Assembly: GCF_030263895.1 (NCBI RefSeq)
Contig: NZ_CP127161.1
Location: 2,790,001 to 2,854,000, forward strand
Source: Proteiniborus sp. MB09-C3
GTDB lineage: Bacteria > Bacillota > Clostridia > Tissierellales > Proteiniboraceae
Reading direction: 5' to 3'
DNA length: 64,000 nucleotides
Part shown: positions 8,037 to 16,213 of the stretch, piece by piece
Layout: each line of letters starts with the position of its first letter
How positions within the stretch are numbered: the stretch's first letter is position 1
Program-made: the position numbers and the translations under genes
The notes under the pieces: generated by a model
Told to the model about the DNA's origin: nothing
Databases searched by the model: none
Seen by the model: only the letters and a program-made list of their open reading frames with translations

Positions 8037-9476
8037 ATGAATATTTTTTACATCAAAGATTACATAATAAAAAATTCAACAGGAGAAATCCAAAGATTTT
8101 ATTTAGACAAAAATAATAGAATTAATTACGACTTATACAATAATAATTGCGTTTTAACTGATCAGTACCTTATTTCTGATGACATTATCAATGATTTCTC
8201 GCTAGACATAGATAGTAAAGACAGAGTACATTTGATTTATCTTACTAATGAGGGAAGCGTATACTACAATCTTTATTCAAATAAGAAATGGGCAAAGAAA
8301 GCTATTACTCAGTTTGATATCAGATCAAATTCTTATAGCAGTTTGGCTTTAAGAGTTAATAAAGAAAACATCCATATTTTATATTCCTTTTCGAACCTAA
8401 TAAATTCAAAAGTATGGACTATTCAGCATCTTATAGGAGTTAAAGGAATTTGGGAAAAAACTAATGTAATTAGCTTCACATCCGGCAAAACAATACCAAC
8501 CTACTCTTTTGATTTTGACAAATTCGATAATATTCATATGATTTATACTTCGATTGTAGAAAATGCTCAACAAATTTACTACACCTTCTTTAACTCATAT
8601 TTAAAAAAGTGGAATCAAGTTCCTAGGCTACTATCAGAATATCAAGATAGTAGTGGCTATCCATATATTCTAGTTGATAAAGCTGACAATATTCATGCAA
8701 TATGGACAGTCCATAAAAATAATAGCTCTGAAGTAAAATATAAGCATCTGCCACAACTGGGCAGCAGTAAAAATACATGGAAGGAAGAATACTTTCCTTT
8801 CTTGAACAATGAATATAAATACCCCATGATCTATGAAGAAATAGACTGTCTTAAAATATTTCTAATAGGTAATAACAAAATTTTTTCTCTAGTTTCCTAT
8901 GATTATGGGTTTAGTTGGGGTTTAAACAACACTTTATCCATACCTGAAGAAGCTAAAATTCAAATAGCAAGATATCTTACCAATTTCCCTGGAGAGAAAA
9001 ACATAAAGGAAGTGTCTCAAGTCTTATTTTGCCTAGATGGCAAAAAAATTTTACTTAAACAGAACTTAATAGACTATTTAAGTAAATTCTCTTTCATAGA
9101 TGAGAAAAAAAATAAAAACATTAACTTTGAAGCTACTGAATCAACAAATACAAAAGAATTTATTGATGAGGAAGATTCTATATTAAGTTATAAAGAAAAA
9201 AATGCCGAGCACCAAAAAAAATACTTTAGCGAATTAATAGATATTACCCTTATCACAGATACACTATCTGATATATCAGATAATATGAGAAGTTTAGACG
9301 ATGTTAATAAGGATTATATTTATCAATTTAAAAATATAGATAATACTCTCCTTGCACTTAAGGAGTCCATAGACATCAATAATCAATGTCTTGTAGAGAT
9401 AAACAAAAAGATTGATGAACTAAGTAATAGAACCTTAAGAAAAAGGTTCTGGTCAAGACTATTTAAACGTGCTTAA
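8037..9476 (+). CDS. Beta-propeller-like protein with C-terminal coiled coil
   Basis: 479 residues, family not recognised. Residues 1-340 contain four or more repeated units with the pattern D-x-x-(N/R)-(I/V)-H-x-I-(Y/W), as in DSKDRVHLIYL, VNKENIHILYS, DKFDNIHMIYT and DKADNIHAIWT. These suggest a sialidase/BNR-like or YncE-like propeller. Residues about 380-465 are polar and heptad-like (IDITLITDTLSDISDNM..), probably a coiled coil. The end is strongly basic (RKRFWSRLFKRA). No signal peptide. The start is the ATG behind AAGGGTG; an earlier in-frame ATG has no ribosome site. It is divergent from the spore-type gene at 7292 and probably spore-associated. Confidence 0.65.
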   Translation: MNIFYIKDYIIKNSTGEIQRFYLDKNNRINYDLYNNNCVLTDQYLISDDIINDFSLDIDSKDRVHLIYLTNEGSVYYNLYSNKKWAKKAITQFDIRSNSYSSLALRVNKENIHILYSFSNLINSKVWTIQHLIGVKGIWEKTNVISFTSGKTIPTYSFDFDKFDNIHMIYTSIVENAQQIYYTFFNSYLKKWNQVPRLLSEYQDSSGYPYILVDKADNIHAIWTVHKNNSSEVKYKHLPQLGSSKNTWKEEYFPFLNNEYKYPMIYEEIDCLKIFLIGNNKIFSLVSYDYGFSWGLNNTLSIPEEAKIQIARYLTNFPGEKNIKEVSQVLFCLDGKKILLKQNLIDYLSKFSFIDEKKNKNINFEATESTNTKEFIDEEDSILSYKEKNAEHQKKYFSELIDITLITDTLSDISDNMRSLDDVNKDYIYQFKNIDNTLLALKESIDINNQCLVEINKKIDELSNRTLRKRFWSRLFKRA

Positions 9477-9775
9477 ATACTGTTCTTAAGGCTTATGGCA
9501 TCATAAACCTTAGTTCCGTTTCTTTTTTCTACATGGTAAACACCATATATTTCTTTTTCAAAATCTGAAGAATAGTTTTTGAAATAATTTAAATCACTAA
9601 GTCTTGAAAATTTAATAGAATAGCTACATCCACCACTTATATGACATGGAGTGGATATTAACTGAAACATGCTATAGCCTGCTTTTTCTAATTTATAATA
9701 CAATTGGACAGCATAGTTTTTTGATTTAAATACAGCTATATAGTATTTACTTCCGCTGATAGATTTAATGTCCAT
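9473..9775 (-). CDS. DUF3343-like small protein
   Basis: 100 residues resembling the DUF3343 family, sometimes called putative Se/S carrier-like proteins. It begins with YYIAVFKSKNYAVQLYYKLEKAG, split here as a beta strand plus helix, and has a central ISTPCHISGGCSYSIKF segment with two cysteines where the family has its conserved P-x-x-x-S-x-x-C-G region. The role of the family is not established. Its 3' end overlaps the propeller gene tail-to-tail by four bases. AAAGGAAGTG precedes the ATG. No selenium genes are nearby. Confidence 0.65.
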   Translation of the reverse strand: MDIKSISGSKYYIAVFKSKNYAVQLYYKLEKAGYSMFQLISTPCHISGGCSYSIKFSRLSDLNYFKNYSSDFEKEIYGVYHVEKRNGTKVYDAISLKNSI

Positions 9776-9860
9776 ATTATCACTTCCTTTAAGTTATATG
9801 ATATAAATATGTTCTGTGTAATTAAAGTTGTTACAAAATTTTTAATCAAGGAGAAAAATT

Positions 9861-10712
9861 ATGCAAAAAAAATTGCATGCTAATATAAAGCCTATAACTA
9901 TAAATGCGGGAAAAACACCTATTAGTAGGGTTAAGTTAAAGCTTGATAATAGGAAGCCTATAAAATATGATGATAATTCAGCAGATACAAAAGTATCTGT
10001 TATCACCTGTACAAATAGACCTAAATATATAAAAAACGTTTTTGAAAACTATCATAGACAGTTATTTAAAGATAAGGAGCTAATAATTATTCTAAATAAC
10101 AATAAAATGAATATAAATGAATGGATTTTGAAATCAAAGGAATATCCTGATATTTCAATTTTTCAAGTGGATGAAAGTAAGTCTTTAGGCTACTGTTTAA
10201 ACTACGGAATTGAAAAGGCCAGTTATGAAATTATAGCTAAACTAGATGATGACGACTATTATGGTCCTAAATACCTTTCTCAGGCTGTTAATGCTCTAAA
10301 ATATGCTGACGTAGTTGGTAAATACACTACTTACGTATATTTTCAAGATACTAAAACCCTAGCCATTAGAAATCCTAAAAGAGATAATAGGTACGTTTAT
10401 AGAATAGAAGGGCCAACCCTCGTATTTAGAAAAGAAATTTTTAATAAAATTAAATTTCAAAATAAATCATTAGGAGAAGATAATCAATTCTGCAAAGATT
10501 GTATAAAAAATGGTATCAAGTTATATGCAACTGATAGGTATAATTATGTATATATCAGACATAATTCAACTGATAAGCATGCTTGGAATATTAGAGATGA
10601 GTTATATAAGAAGCTGTGTAAAGTTATCGGTGAAGTTGATGACTATATAAGTTTTATAGAGGATTCTAAGAACAGAAATAAAAACAGCCAAAAGAAGAAC
10701 CGACCCCCTTAG
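9861..10712 (+). CDS. GT-A fold (GT2-like) glycosyltransferase, paralogue 1
   Basis: 283-residue probable sugar transferase. The Rossmann-like nucleotide-binding start (VSVITCTNRPKYIKNVFENY) is at about residue 47. The metal/nucleotide-sugar DxD region KLDDDDYYGPKYL is near residue 130, and SLGEDNQFC, a probable acceptor/base motif (ED), is near 205. Two paralogues follow at 10916 and 17719, each with the same block order and an H-x-W element near the end (KHAWNI). No membrane helix is visible, so it is probably soluble and may act in the mother cell. The last residues (KKNRPP) are encoded by one arm of a palindromic element. AAGGAG precedes the ATG. Confidence 0.85.
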   Translation: MQKKLHANIKPITINAGKTPISRVKLKLDNRKPIKYDDNSADTKVSVITCTNRPKYIKNVFENYHRQLFKDKELIIILNNNKMNINEWILKSKEYPDISIFQVDESKSLGYCLNYGIEKASYEIIAKLDDDDYYGPKYLSQAVNALKYADVVGKYTTYVYFQDTKTLAIRNPKRDNRYVYRIEGPTLVFRKEIFNKIKFQNKSLGEDNQFCKDCIKNGIKLYATDRYNYVYIRHNSTDKHAWNIRDELYKKLCKVIGEVDDYISFIEDSKNRNKNSQKKNRPP

Positions 10713-10747
10713 TTAGATTTTTGGTCTAACTTTTGGGGGTCGGTTCT
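10696..10747. repeat. REP-like palindrome overlapping end of glycosyltransferase gene
   Basis: Perfect 13-bp arms AGAACCGACCCCC (10696-10708) and GGGGGTCGGTTCT (10735-10747) enclose a second inverted pair, GTTAGA/TCTAAC (10712-10717, 10725-10730). The arms are far more GC-rich than their surroundings and encode the last residues and stop of the gene. They resemble the ends of REP/MITE elements seen in Firmicutes. It could also act as a terminator, though no T run follows directly. Confidence 0.6.
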
Positions 10748-10915
10748 ATACTTGGTTGTTTTTTGCTTTTTGCTTCCATTATGTGTTATAAAATGCAACA
10801 AATATATTGGTAAAGCATAGTATTACAATAAGACTTCACTACTAAAAAAACAGTTTAAAAAAACATATATCTCAATGCTTATTAATTAATTGTGTAAACA
10901 TTTGAAGGTGATTAT

Positions 10916-11707
10916 ATGAGTATATGTATGCAAAGTAAAATGAATCAAGTAATTTTAAATAATCCAGTTAATAAAAAAATTGGCAGATTGAATAGGCATA
11001 ATACAAAAAGTAGCATAAATCATGGGGTTTCAATTATAACAGTTACGAATAGACTTAACCATATAAATCAAGTTTTTGATAATTATAATCGACAAAAAAT
11101 CAAAAGAAAAGAACTAATAATTATACTGAATAATAATTCTATGAGTTTAAAACATTGCAAAGCCATGTCTAAAAAATACCCAAATGTAAAAGTATTTAAA
11201 AAGGATGAATCTATCACATTTTCAGAATGTAAAAATTATGCTATAACAATGACTAAGTTTCCATATATATCGCATTTTGATGATGATGATTATTATGCCG
11301 AAAACTTCCTAAAAGATATACTAGAAACATTTAATAAAGTAGAAGCAGATATTATTGGGAAAAGATCAGCATTTGTTTACTTTTCTAGAAACAAAATATT
11401 AGCCATAAGATTTCCTAGATATGAGAATGCTTATGTAAAATTTGTTATGGACTCCAGTATGGTAATTAAGAAAAGTGTTTTTGACAAAATAAAGTTTCCG
11501 ACTATGAAATCTGGTGCTGATTTCTCCTTCCAGAAAAAATGTTTAAAAAATGGTTTTAAAATATTTTCAACAGATAGATACAATTATGCTTTCATAAGGC
11601 ATAAAAATTTAGACAATCATTCATGGAAAATAACAGATAATGAACTGCTTAGAGAGTGTTCAATAATCTGTAGGACCGATAATTTCATTAAATATATTAC
11701 AAAATAA
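10916..11707 (+). CDS. GT-A fold (GT2-like) glycosyltransferase, paralogue 2
   Basis: 263 residues, same architecture as the gene at 9861. Nucleotide-binding start VSIITVTNRLNHINQVFDNY is near residue 38, HFDDDDYYAENFL carries the DxD near 121, GADFSFQKKC near 200 replaces the GED motif of the paralogues, and NHSWKITD lies near the end. The N-terminal extension carries NNPVNKKI at residues 16-23, a motif shared with the glycosyltransferases at 16214 and 17719. GAAGGTGAT precedes the ATG. The ED-to-AD change in the acceptor motif may mean altered activity; this is inference. Confidence 0.83.
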   Translation: MSICMQSKMNQVILNNPVNKKIGRLNRHNTKSSINHGVSIITVTNRLNHINQVFDNYNRQKIKRKELIIILNNNSMSLKHCKAMSKKYPNVKVFKKDESITFSECKNYAITMTKFPYISHFDDDDYYAENFLKDILETFNKVEADIIGKRSAFVYFSRNKILAIRFPRYENAYVKFVMDSSMVIKKSVFDKIKFPTMKSGADFSFQKKCLKNGFKIFSTDRYNYAFIRHKNLDNHSWKITDNELLRECSIICRTDNFIKYITK

Positions 11708-11726
11708 TATTATCAGAAAAATATAT

Positions 11727-11768
11727 GTCAGCCTAACAATCTGATAAAATTTAGATTGTTAGGCTGAC
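11727..11768. terminator. Bidirectional terminator between convergent genes
   Basis: A perfect 16-bp inverted repeat (11727-11742, 11753-11768) lies between the convergent glycosyltransferase and epimerase genes. A run of five T follows on the minus strand; the plus side is only T-rich. Confidence 0.85.
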
Positions 11769-11781
11769 TATTTCAATTTAA

Positions 11782-12759
11782 TTATCTAAGTTTTTCTAAA
11801 TACCAGTTTATAGTTTTTTTAATTCCAGATTTAAAGTCATAAATTGGAGTATAGTTAATTAGTTTTTTTGCTTTTTCAATGTTAGCAAAGCTATGCATCA
11901 CGTCTCCAGCACGCCAATCCATAAAAATAGGAGATACTTTGGCTTCTAGTATATCGCAAATTTCGTTTAGCAAGTCTAATATTGACACTCTATTCCCTGT
12001 AGCAATATTAAATACATTTCCAGTAGCCTCATCACTAGCTAAGCATGCCCTAATATTTGCTTCAACTACATTTTCTACAAAAGTAAAATCCCTTGTTTGC
12101 GACCCATCTCCCCATATAACTGGGGATTCTCCTAAAATAATCTTCTTAATGAAGCTTGGAATTACTGCTGCATACTGAGAATTAAAGTCTTGATTTTTAC
12201 CAAAAACATTAAAATATCTTAAGCCAATAGTTGGTAATTTAAAATTGTCATGAAATATTCTTCCATACATTTCATTTGTTACTTTTGTTATTGCATATGG
12301 GGATAATGGTTTTCCTTTATTTTCTTCTTGTTTAGGAAGATTTTCATTGTCACCATATACCGAAGATGATGATGCATAAACAAATCTTTTGATATTATTA
12401 TCTTTTGAAGCAATTAGCATATTTAATGTGCCTGAAATATTTACATCATTAGTTGTCTTTGGATCTGACATGGATCTAGGAACTGAGCCTAATGCAGCAT
12501 TATGCAATACATAATCTATATCTTTGCATGCCTTGTTGCAATCATTAATATCTCTGATATCACCATCAATCAATTGAAGCTTTGAGTTTGATAATAAATG
12601 TTCAATATTTTCTATTTTACCTGTACTAAAATTATCTAGTATTGTAACCTCTAATCCTAAGCTCAGTAGTTTTTCTGCAATGTTTGAGCCAATAAAGCCT
12701 GCTCCTCCTGTAACTAAAAGCCTCGTATTTTCATAAAATTTATAATCTCTATTTTTCAT
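11782..12759 (-). CDS. NAD-dependent UDP-sugar 4-epimerase (WbpP/TviC-like)
   Basis: 325-residue extended SDR. The NAD motif GGAGFIG is near residue 18, and the catalytic triad is visible as SSSSVYG (Ser/Thr position) and YAITK (Tyr, Lys). The LRYFNVFGKNQDFNSQYAAVIP run is typical of UDP-HexNAc epimerases such as WbpP and TviC; the pieces LRYFNVFG and QYAAVIP are the key parts. It directly follows the UDP-sugar dehydrogenase gene (2-bp gap). Together they could convert UDP-GlcNAc to UDP-GalNAcA. Substrate choice is inference; UDP-glucose/galactose cannot be excluded. Confidence 0.88.
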   Translation of the reverse strand: MKNRDYKFYENTRLLVTGGAGFIGSNIAEKLLSLGLEVTILDNFSTGKIENIEHLLSNSKLQLIDGDIRDINDCNKACKDIDYVLHNAALGSVPRSMSDPKTTNDVNISGTLNMLIASKDNNIKRFVYASSSSVYGDNENLPKQEENKGKPLSPYAITKVTNEMYGRIFHDNFKLPTIGLRYFNVFGKNQDFNSQYAAVIPSFIKKIILGESPVIWGDGSQTRDFTFVENVVEANIRACLASDEATGNVFNIATGNRVSILDLLNEICDILEAKVSPIFMDWRAGDVMHSFANIEKAKKLINYTPIYDFKSGIKKTINWYLEKLR

Positions 12760-12761
12760 TG

Positions 12762-14087
12762 CTATAGCCCCCAGTATATAAGTCCATGTTCTTCAAGTAA
12801 TTTTCTATCAAATATTCTCTTTATATCTATTAAAACTGGAATATTCTTAGATGAATACCTCTTTTTTAAATTAGGTATATCATATTCAACAAATTCCTTA
12901 TGGGCTACTGCTATTAATAGTGCATTGACATCAGCTAAATCGTCAAATTGACAGATTTCAATATCATATTCACTTTTTACTTTATCTTTATCTACAATCG
13001 GGTCATAAACCAGAACTTCAATATCATATTCCATCAATTTATATACTATGTTAGCAACCTTTGTATTTCTAATATCTGAACAGTTTTCTTTAAAGGAAAA
13101 ACCTAATATTCCTACTTTACAGCCCTTAACTACAGCCCCGGATTTAATTAAGCTTTTTATAGTGTTTTCAGCAATATATTCGCTCATATAATCATTTAAT
13201 TTTCTTCCTGGAAGAATCACTTGAGAAGTATATCCTCTCTTTTCAGGTAAATAAGTCAAGTAATATGGATCTACTCCTATGCAATGTCCACCAACTATAC
13301 CTGGCAGGAACTTAGTAAAATTCCACTTCGTAGAGGCTGCATCAATTACTTGCTTTGTGTCAATGTCGAGCTCATCCATTATTATTGCTATTTCATTCAT
13401 AAATGCAATGTTTATATCTCTTTGAGCATTCTCCAAAAGTTTTGCCGCTTCGGCCACTTTTATACTTTCTGCCTTATAGGTCTTAGCTTCCAGTATCAAA
13501 TCATAGACATTGGAGATTATCTCTAGGGATTCGTGGTCTATTGCGGATACAATCTTAGTTATTGATTTAAGTGTATGAAGTTTGTCCCCTGGGTTTATTC
13601 TTTCAGGAGAGTATCCGACCTTAAAATCTAATCCACATTTCATATTTGATTCTTTTTCTAAAATTGGTATACATACTTCCTCTGTTGTTCCAGGATATAC
13701 TGTTGATTCATACACAACTATAGAATCTTTCTTTAGATTTTTTCCTATTATTTTAGTTGCAGCTATAATATAGCTTAAGTCTGGAGTATTATCATCATGC
13801 ACAGGTGTTGGAACAGCTACAATATAGAAGTCTGAATTCCTAATATCCTTCTCGTCTGAAGTGAACCTAATACTTGATTTAAGAATTATTTCAGCATCTA
13901 TTTCTTTAGTTGAATCTATTCCTTTCTTTAGCTTTTCAATCTTATAATTATCTATGTCAAAACCAATTACATCAGTTACCTCAGAAAAAGCTAAAGCTAG
14001 TGGAAGTCCCACATACCCTAAACCAACGACTGATATTTTTGAACTTTTATTAACTATATTTTCATATAAGTTCTTGAAAGAACTCAT
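12762..14087 (-). CDS. UDP-N-acetyl-hexosamine dehydrogenase (WbpO/TviB-like)
   Basis: 441-residue nucleotide-sugar dehydrogenase that oxidises C6 of a UDP-sugar to a uronic acid in two NAD-dependent steps. The NAD motif is GLGYVGLPLA near residue 22. The catalytic cysteine lies in GIVGGHCIGVDPYYL near residue 268, and the lysine/asparagine region EAAKLLENAQRDINIA is present. The C-terminal UDP-binding domain contains GFSFKENCSDIRNT. Length and motifs fit the WbpO/TviB/WbpA branch rather than Ugd. The following epimerase supports a HexNAc-uronic acid product, probably for a surface or spore polysaccharide. Confidence 0.9.
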   Translation of the reverse strand: MSSFKNLYENIVNKSSKISVVGLGYVGLPLALAFSEVTDVIGFDIDNYKIEKLKKGIDSTKEIDAEIILKSSIRFTSDEKDIRNSDFYIVAVPTPVHDDNTPDLSYIIAATKIIGKNLKKDSIVVYESTVYPGTTEEVCIPILEKESNMKCGLDFKVGYSPERINPGDKLHTLKSITKIVSAIDHESLEIISNVYDLILEAKTYKAESIKVAEAAKLLENAQRDINIAFMNEIAIIMDELDIDTKQVIDAASTKWNFTKFLPGIVGGHCIGVDPYYLTYLPEKRGYTSQVILPGRKLNDYMSEYIAENTIKSLIKSGAVVKGCKVGILGFSFKENCSDIRNTKVANIVYKLMEYDIEVLVYDPIVDKDKVKSEYDIEICQFDDLADVNALLIAVAHKEFVEYDIPNLKKRYSSKNIPVLIDIKRIFDRKLLEEHGLIYWGL

Positions 14088-14182
14088 TATTTTCCCTCCA
14101 AGGTTAATTTTGAATATTTAGTTACTATTCATGTAATATATTATGTTAATTCAATAAATTAGTGATATCTTTGTACAAAAAA

Positions 14183-14216
14183 ACTTGGATATTTGAAGAA
14201 TTGCAACTATCCAAGT
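14183..14216 (-). terminator. Terminator after the glycosyltransferase gene at 14285
   Basis: 9-bp stem ACTTGGATA/TATCCAAGT (14183-14191, 14208-14216) followed on the minus strand by seven T. It separates the 14285-17521 genes from the UDP-sugar pair downstream. Confidence 0.85.
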
Positions 14217-14284
14217 CGAATTTTAAAATCTGATATTAATTTTAAAAATCTAGTTATTTCTAATGTGTTTATGAATATTTTATT

Positions 14285-15091
14285 TTACCCATCTTTATAT
14301 TTTTCTAATTCAACTGATAATTCTATAATCTTTTCTACAGGTAATATTTTAAGCATATCTAGAAACAAAGGATCAGAAAAATATTTTTTTAACTGATTTT
14401 TAAGATGGTTATATCTTGCTTTTGAAGATTCTTTTCTATTTTCAAAGTATCCCTCAATTTCACAGCTAAGATGTAGTCCATGATGAGGTCTATATTTTCT
14501 AGCTTGATTTAACTTGCCAAAACCTATTTTTTTATTAATGATATAGTAAAGAAATCTTTCATTGCTTTTCATTTTATCCATCAATTTATATAATTCATCT
14601 ATATTATTCAAATAATATTCAATAATTTTATTCATCTTGCAATAATATTCTTTTACCTTAAAGAAATGAAGACCTGATAATCGTTTTGTTCCTATACGAA
14701 TTTCATTGCTATAGGGAAGATCAATATTTTCGCAATGCTTTAAATGTCCCTCTAAAATAGAAGGAGTCTCTTTTACAATTAAAAAATCTACATCCCCTAT
14801 ATATGCATTTTCAAATTCCTTAAATTCATCATAAGGAATCAAAAATCTTAGGACTCTCATAGTACTATCTGAAAATCGAAAGTTAGAATAGTAGTTTTCT
14901 TTAATCTCAAAATTGCTTGACAATCTTTCTCTTATTAAGTCTATACACTTTTTTTCACCTTTAGGCAATGTCTCTCTTAAAAAAACCTTAACATAATACT
15001 CAGGATAGCTTTTTAGAATACTGTATATATAAAAAGGTATAAATTTAGTATAGTCTTCATAAACATATACTGCAAAACACAAAGATTTCAT
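14285..15091 (-). CDS. Putative GT-A-like glycosyltransferase
   Basis: 268 residues. The N-terminus (SLCFAVYVYEDYTKFIPFYI) resembles the first strand and helix of nucleotide-sugar transferases. AYIGDVDFLIV near residue 95 carries a DxD-type metal site, and a SGLHFFKVKEYY stretch follows. The C-terminal third is helical and basic. It differs from the three GT2-like paralogues and I cannot place it in a CAZy family. It is the last gene of a run GT4 - CotS-like - this gene, all on the minus strand with short gaps and a terminator behind. AAGGAGATAGG precedes the ATG. Confidence 0.6.
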   Translation of the reverse strand: MKSLCFAVYVYEDYTKFIPFYIYSILKSYPEYYVKVFLRETLPKGEKKCIDLIRERLSSNFEIKENYYSNFRFSDSTMRVLRFLIPYDEFKEFENAYIGDVDFLIVKETPSILEGHLKHCENIDLPYSNEIRIGTKRLSGLHFFKVKEYYCKMNKIIEYYLNNIDELYKLMDKMKSNERFLYYIINKKIGFGKLNQARKYRPHHGLHLSCEIEGYFENRKESSKARYNHLKNQLKKYFSDPLFLDMLKILPVEKIIELSVELEKYKDG

Positions 15092-15152
15092 ATTAACCTA
15101 TCTCCTTAAATCTATTTAAAAAACACAAGAATATTTTTTGAAAATATTATGA

Positions 15153-16184
15153 TTACATTACTAATTTATTGATAATGTCATCATAATTCCCTAAGTCATA
15201 GTATAGCTTTTTTTCAGTTTCTATTGATTTAATTATCAAACTTATAATGTTATCCATGTTTTGCTTTCTATTCATCTTTATATATTTTTCAAATAAGTTA
15301 ATTGCTTCAATGGGATATAAAAAAATAAGTCTTGCTACTAACCATTCTTCTTTTGATAAAGGATTGCTCTGTTGATACCATGATAGAATTTTCCTAATTG
15401 TATCACTATCGTATATATTAGTATAATAAATATGATAAATCAGCTTTCTAATATCTATAGCTGGAAGCTCCATAGCCAATGTGTCAAAATCAAATATATA
15501 TACTCTATTATCAGGGCATATTCTTAAATTATATCTAGCATAATCTAAATGACATAGTGAGCCTTTTCTCTTAGCCTTTTCCACCCATGAATTGTATTCA
15601 GATATTCTTAATGCTAAAACAAGCTGTTTTGTTCTTTTAATAAGGTAAGGTAATTCTTTCAAAATAACTTCCCCAATTTTTGTATTTTTCTCCTCTTCCT
15701 TCCCTATTTTATATGAACATCTTAAAATCCTTAGACCATTTATCATCATATTAGGCCATTTTCCTAATAAGTCAATAATATTACTTTCAGCTGGAGGTAT
15801 AAAACCCTTTGAAGCATTGTGAAATCTACCTAATTCATTGACAATAGTCTCTAAATCATCCATGCTATTATAGCGTGGTGGTCTTCCATTTATTACTTTC
15901 ATTAAAATATAGCAGCTGCCTTTATAAGTAGTGTAAGGTCTATTATCAACATTAGGATAAATTTCTGGAATATTAATACCATTTTTTCTTAGATGTTCCA
16001 TTCCAGCAATAATAAATTTTGTTCTTGGTTCAAGTCTGCAAAACTTTTTTAGAATCATAGGTCCTTTTTCTGTAGCAACTGTCCAAATTTCTCTACCCTT
16101 ACTTCTTTCTAAAATAATGTCTTGAACTTTAAAATTATATTTCTTAAGTATCATGTTTTGTAGGTTTCTCCCACTTTCGCCCAT
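15153..16184 (-). CDS. CotS family spore coat protein (kinase fold)
   Basis: 343 residues of the CotS/aminoglycoside-phosphotransferase-like family. The N-lobe has VATEKGPMILKKF (probable ATP-lysine region). The C-lobe has LCHLDYARYNLRI, matching the catalytic H-x-D-x(4)-N loop, followed by YIFDFDTL matching the metal-binding D-x-D. These residues are kept, so kinase activity is possible. In B. subtilis CotS is an inner-coat protein, and relatives lie in spore glycosylation operons, as here between two glycosyltransferases. AAAGGAG precedes the ATG. The family is secure; the phosphorylated substrate is unknown. Confidence 0.88.
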   Translation of the reverse strand: MGESGRNLQNMILKKYNFKVQDIILERSKGREIWTVATEKGPMILKKFCRLEPRTKFIIAGMEHLRKNGINIPEIYPNVDNRPYTTYKGSCYILMKVINGRPPRYNSMDDLETIVNELGRFHNASKGFIPPAESNIIDLLGKWPNMMINGLRILRCSYKIGKEEEKNTKIGEVILKELPYLIKRTKQLVLALRISEYNSWVEKAKRKGSLCHLDYARYNLRICPDNRVYIFDFDTLAMELPAIDIRKLIYHIYYTNIYDSDTIRKILSWYQQSNPLSKEEWLVARLIFLYPIEAINLFEKYIKMNRKQNMDNIISLIIKSIETEKKLYYDLGNYDDIINKLVM

Positions 16185-16213
16185 ATCTTTCTCCTTTATA
16201 AAATCTATAAAAA

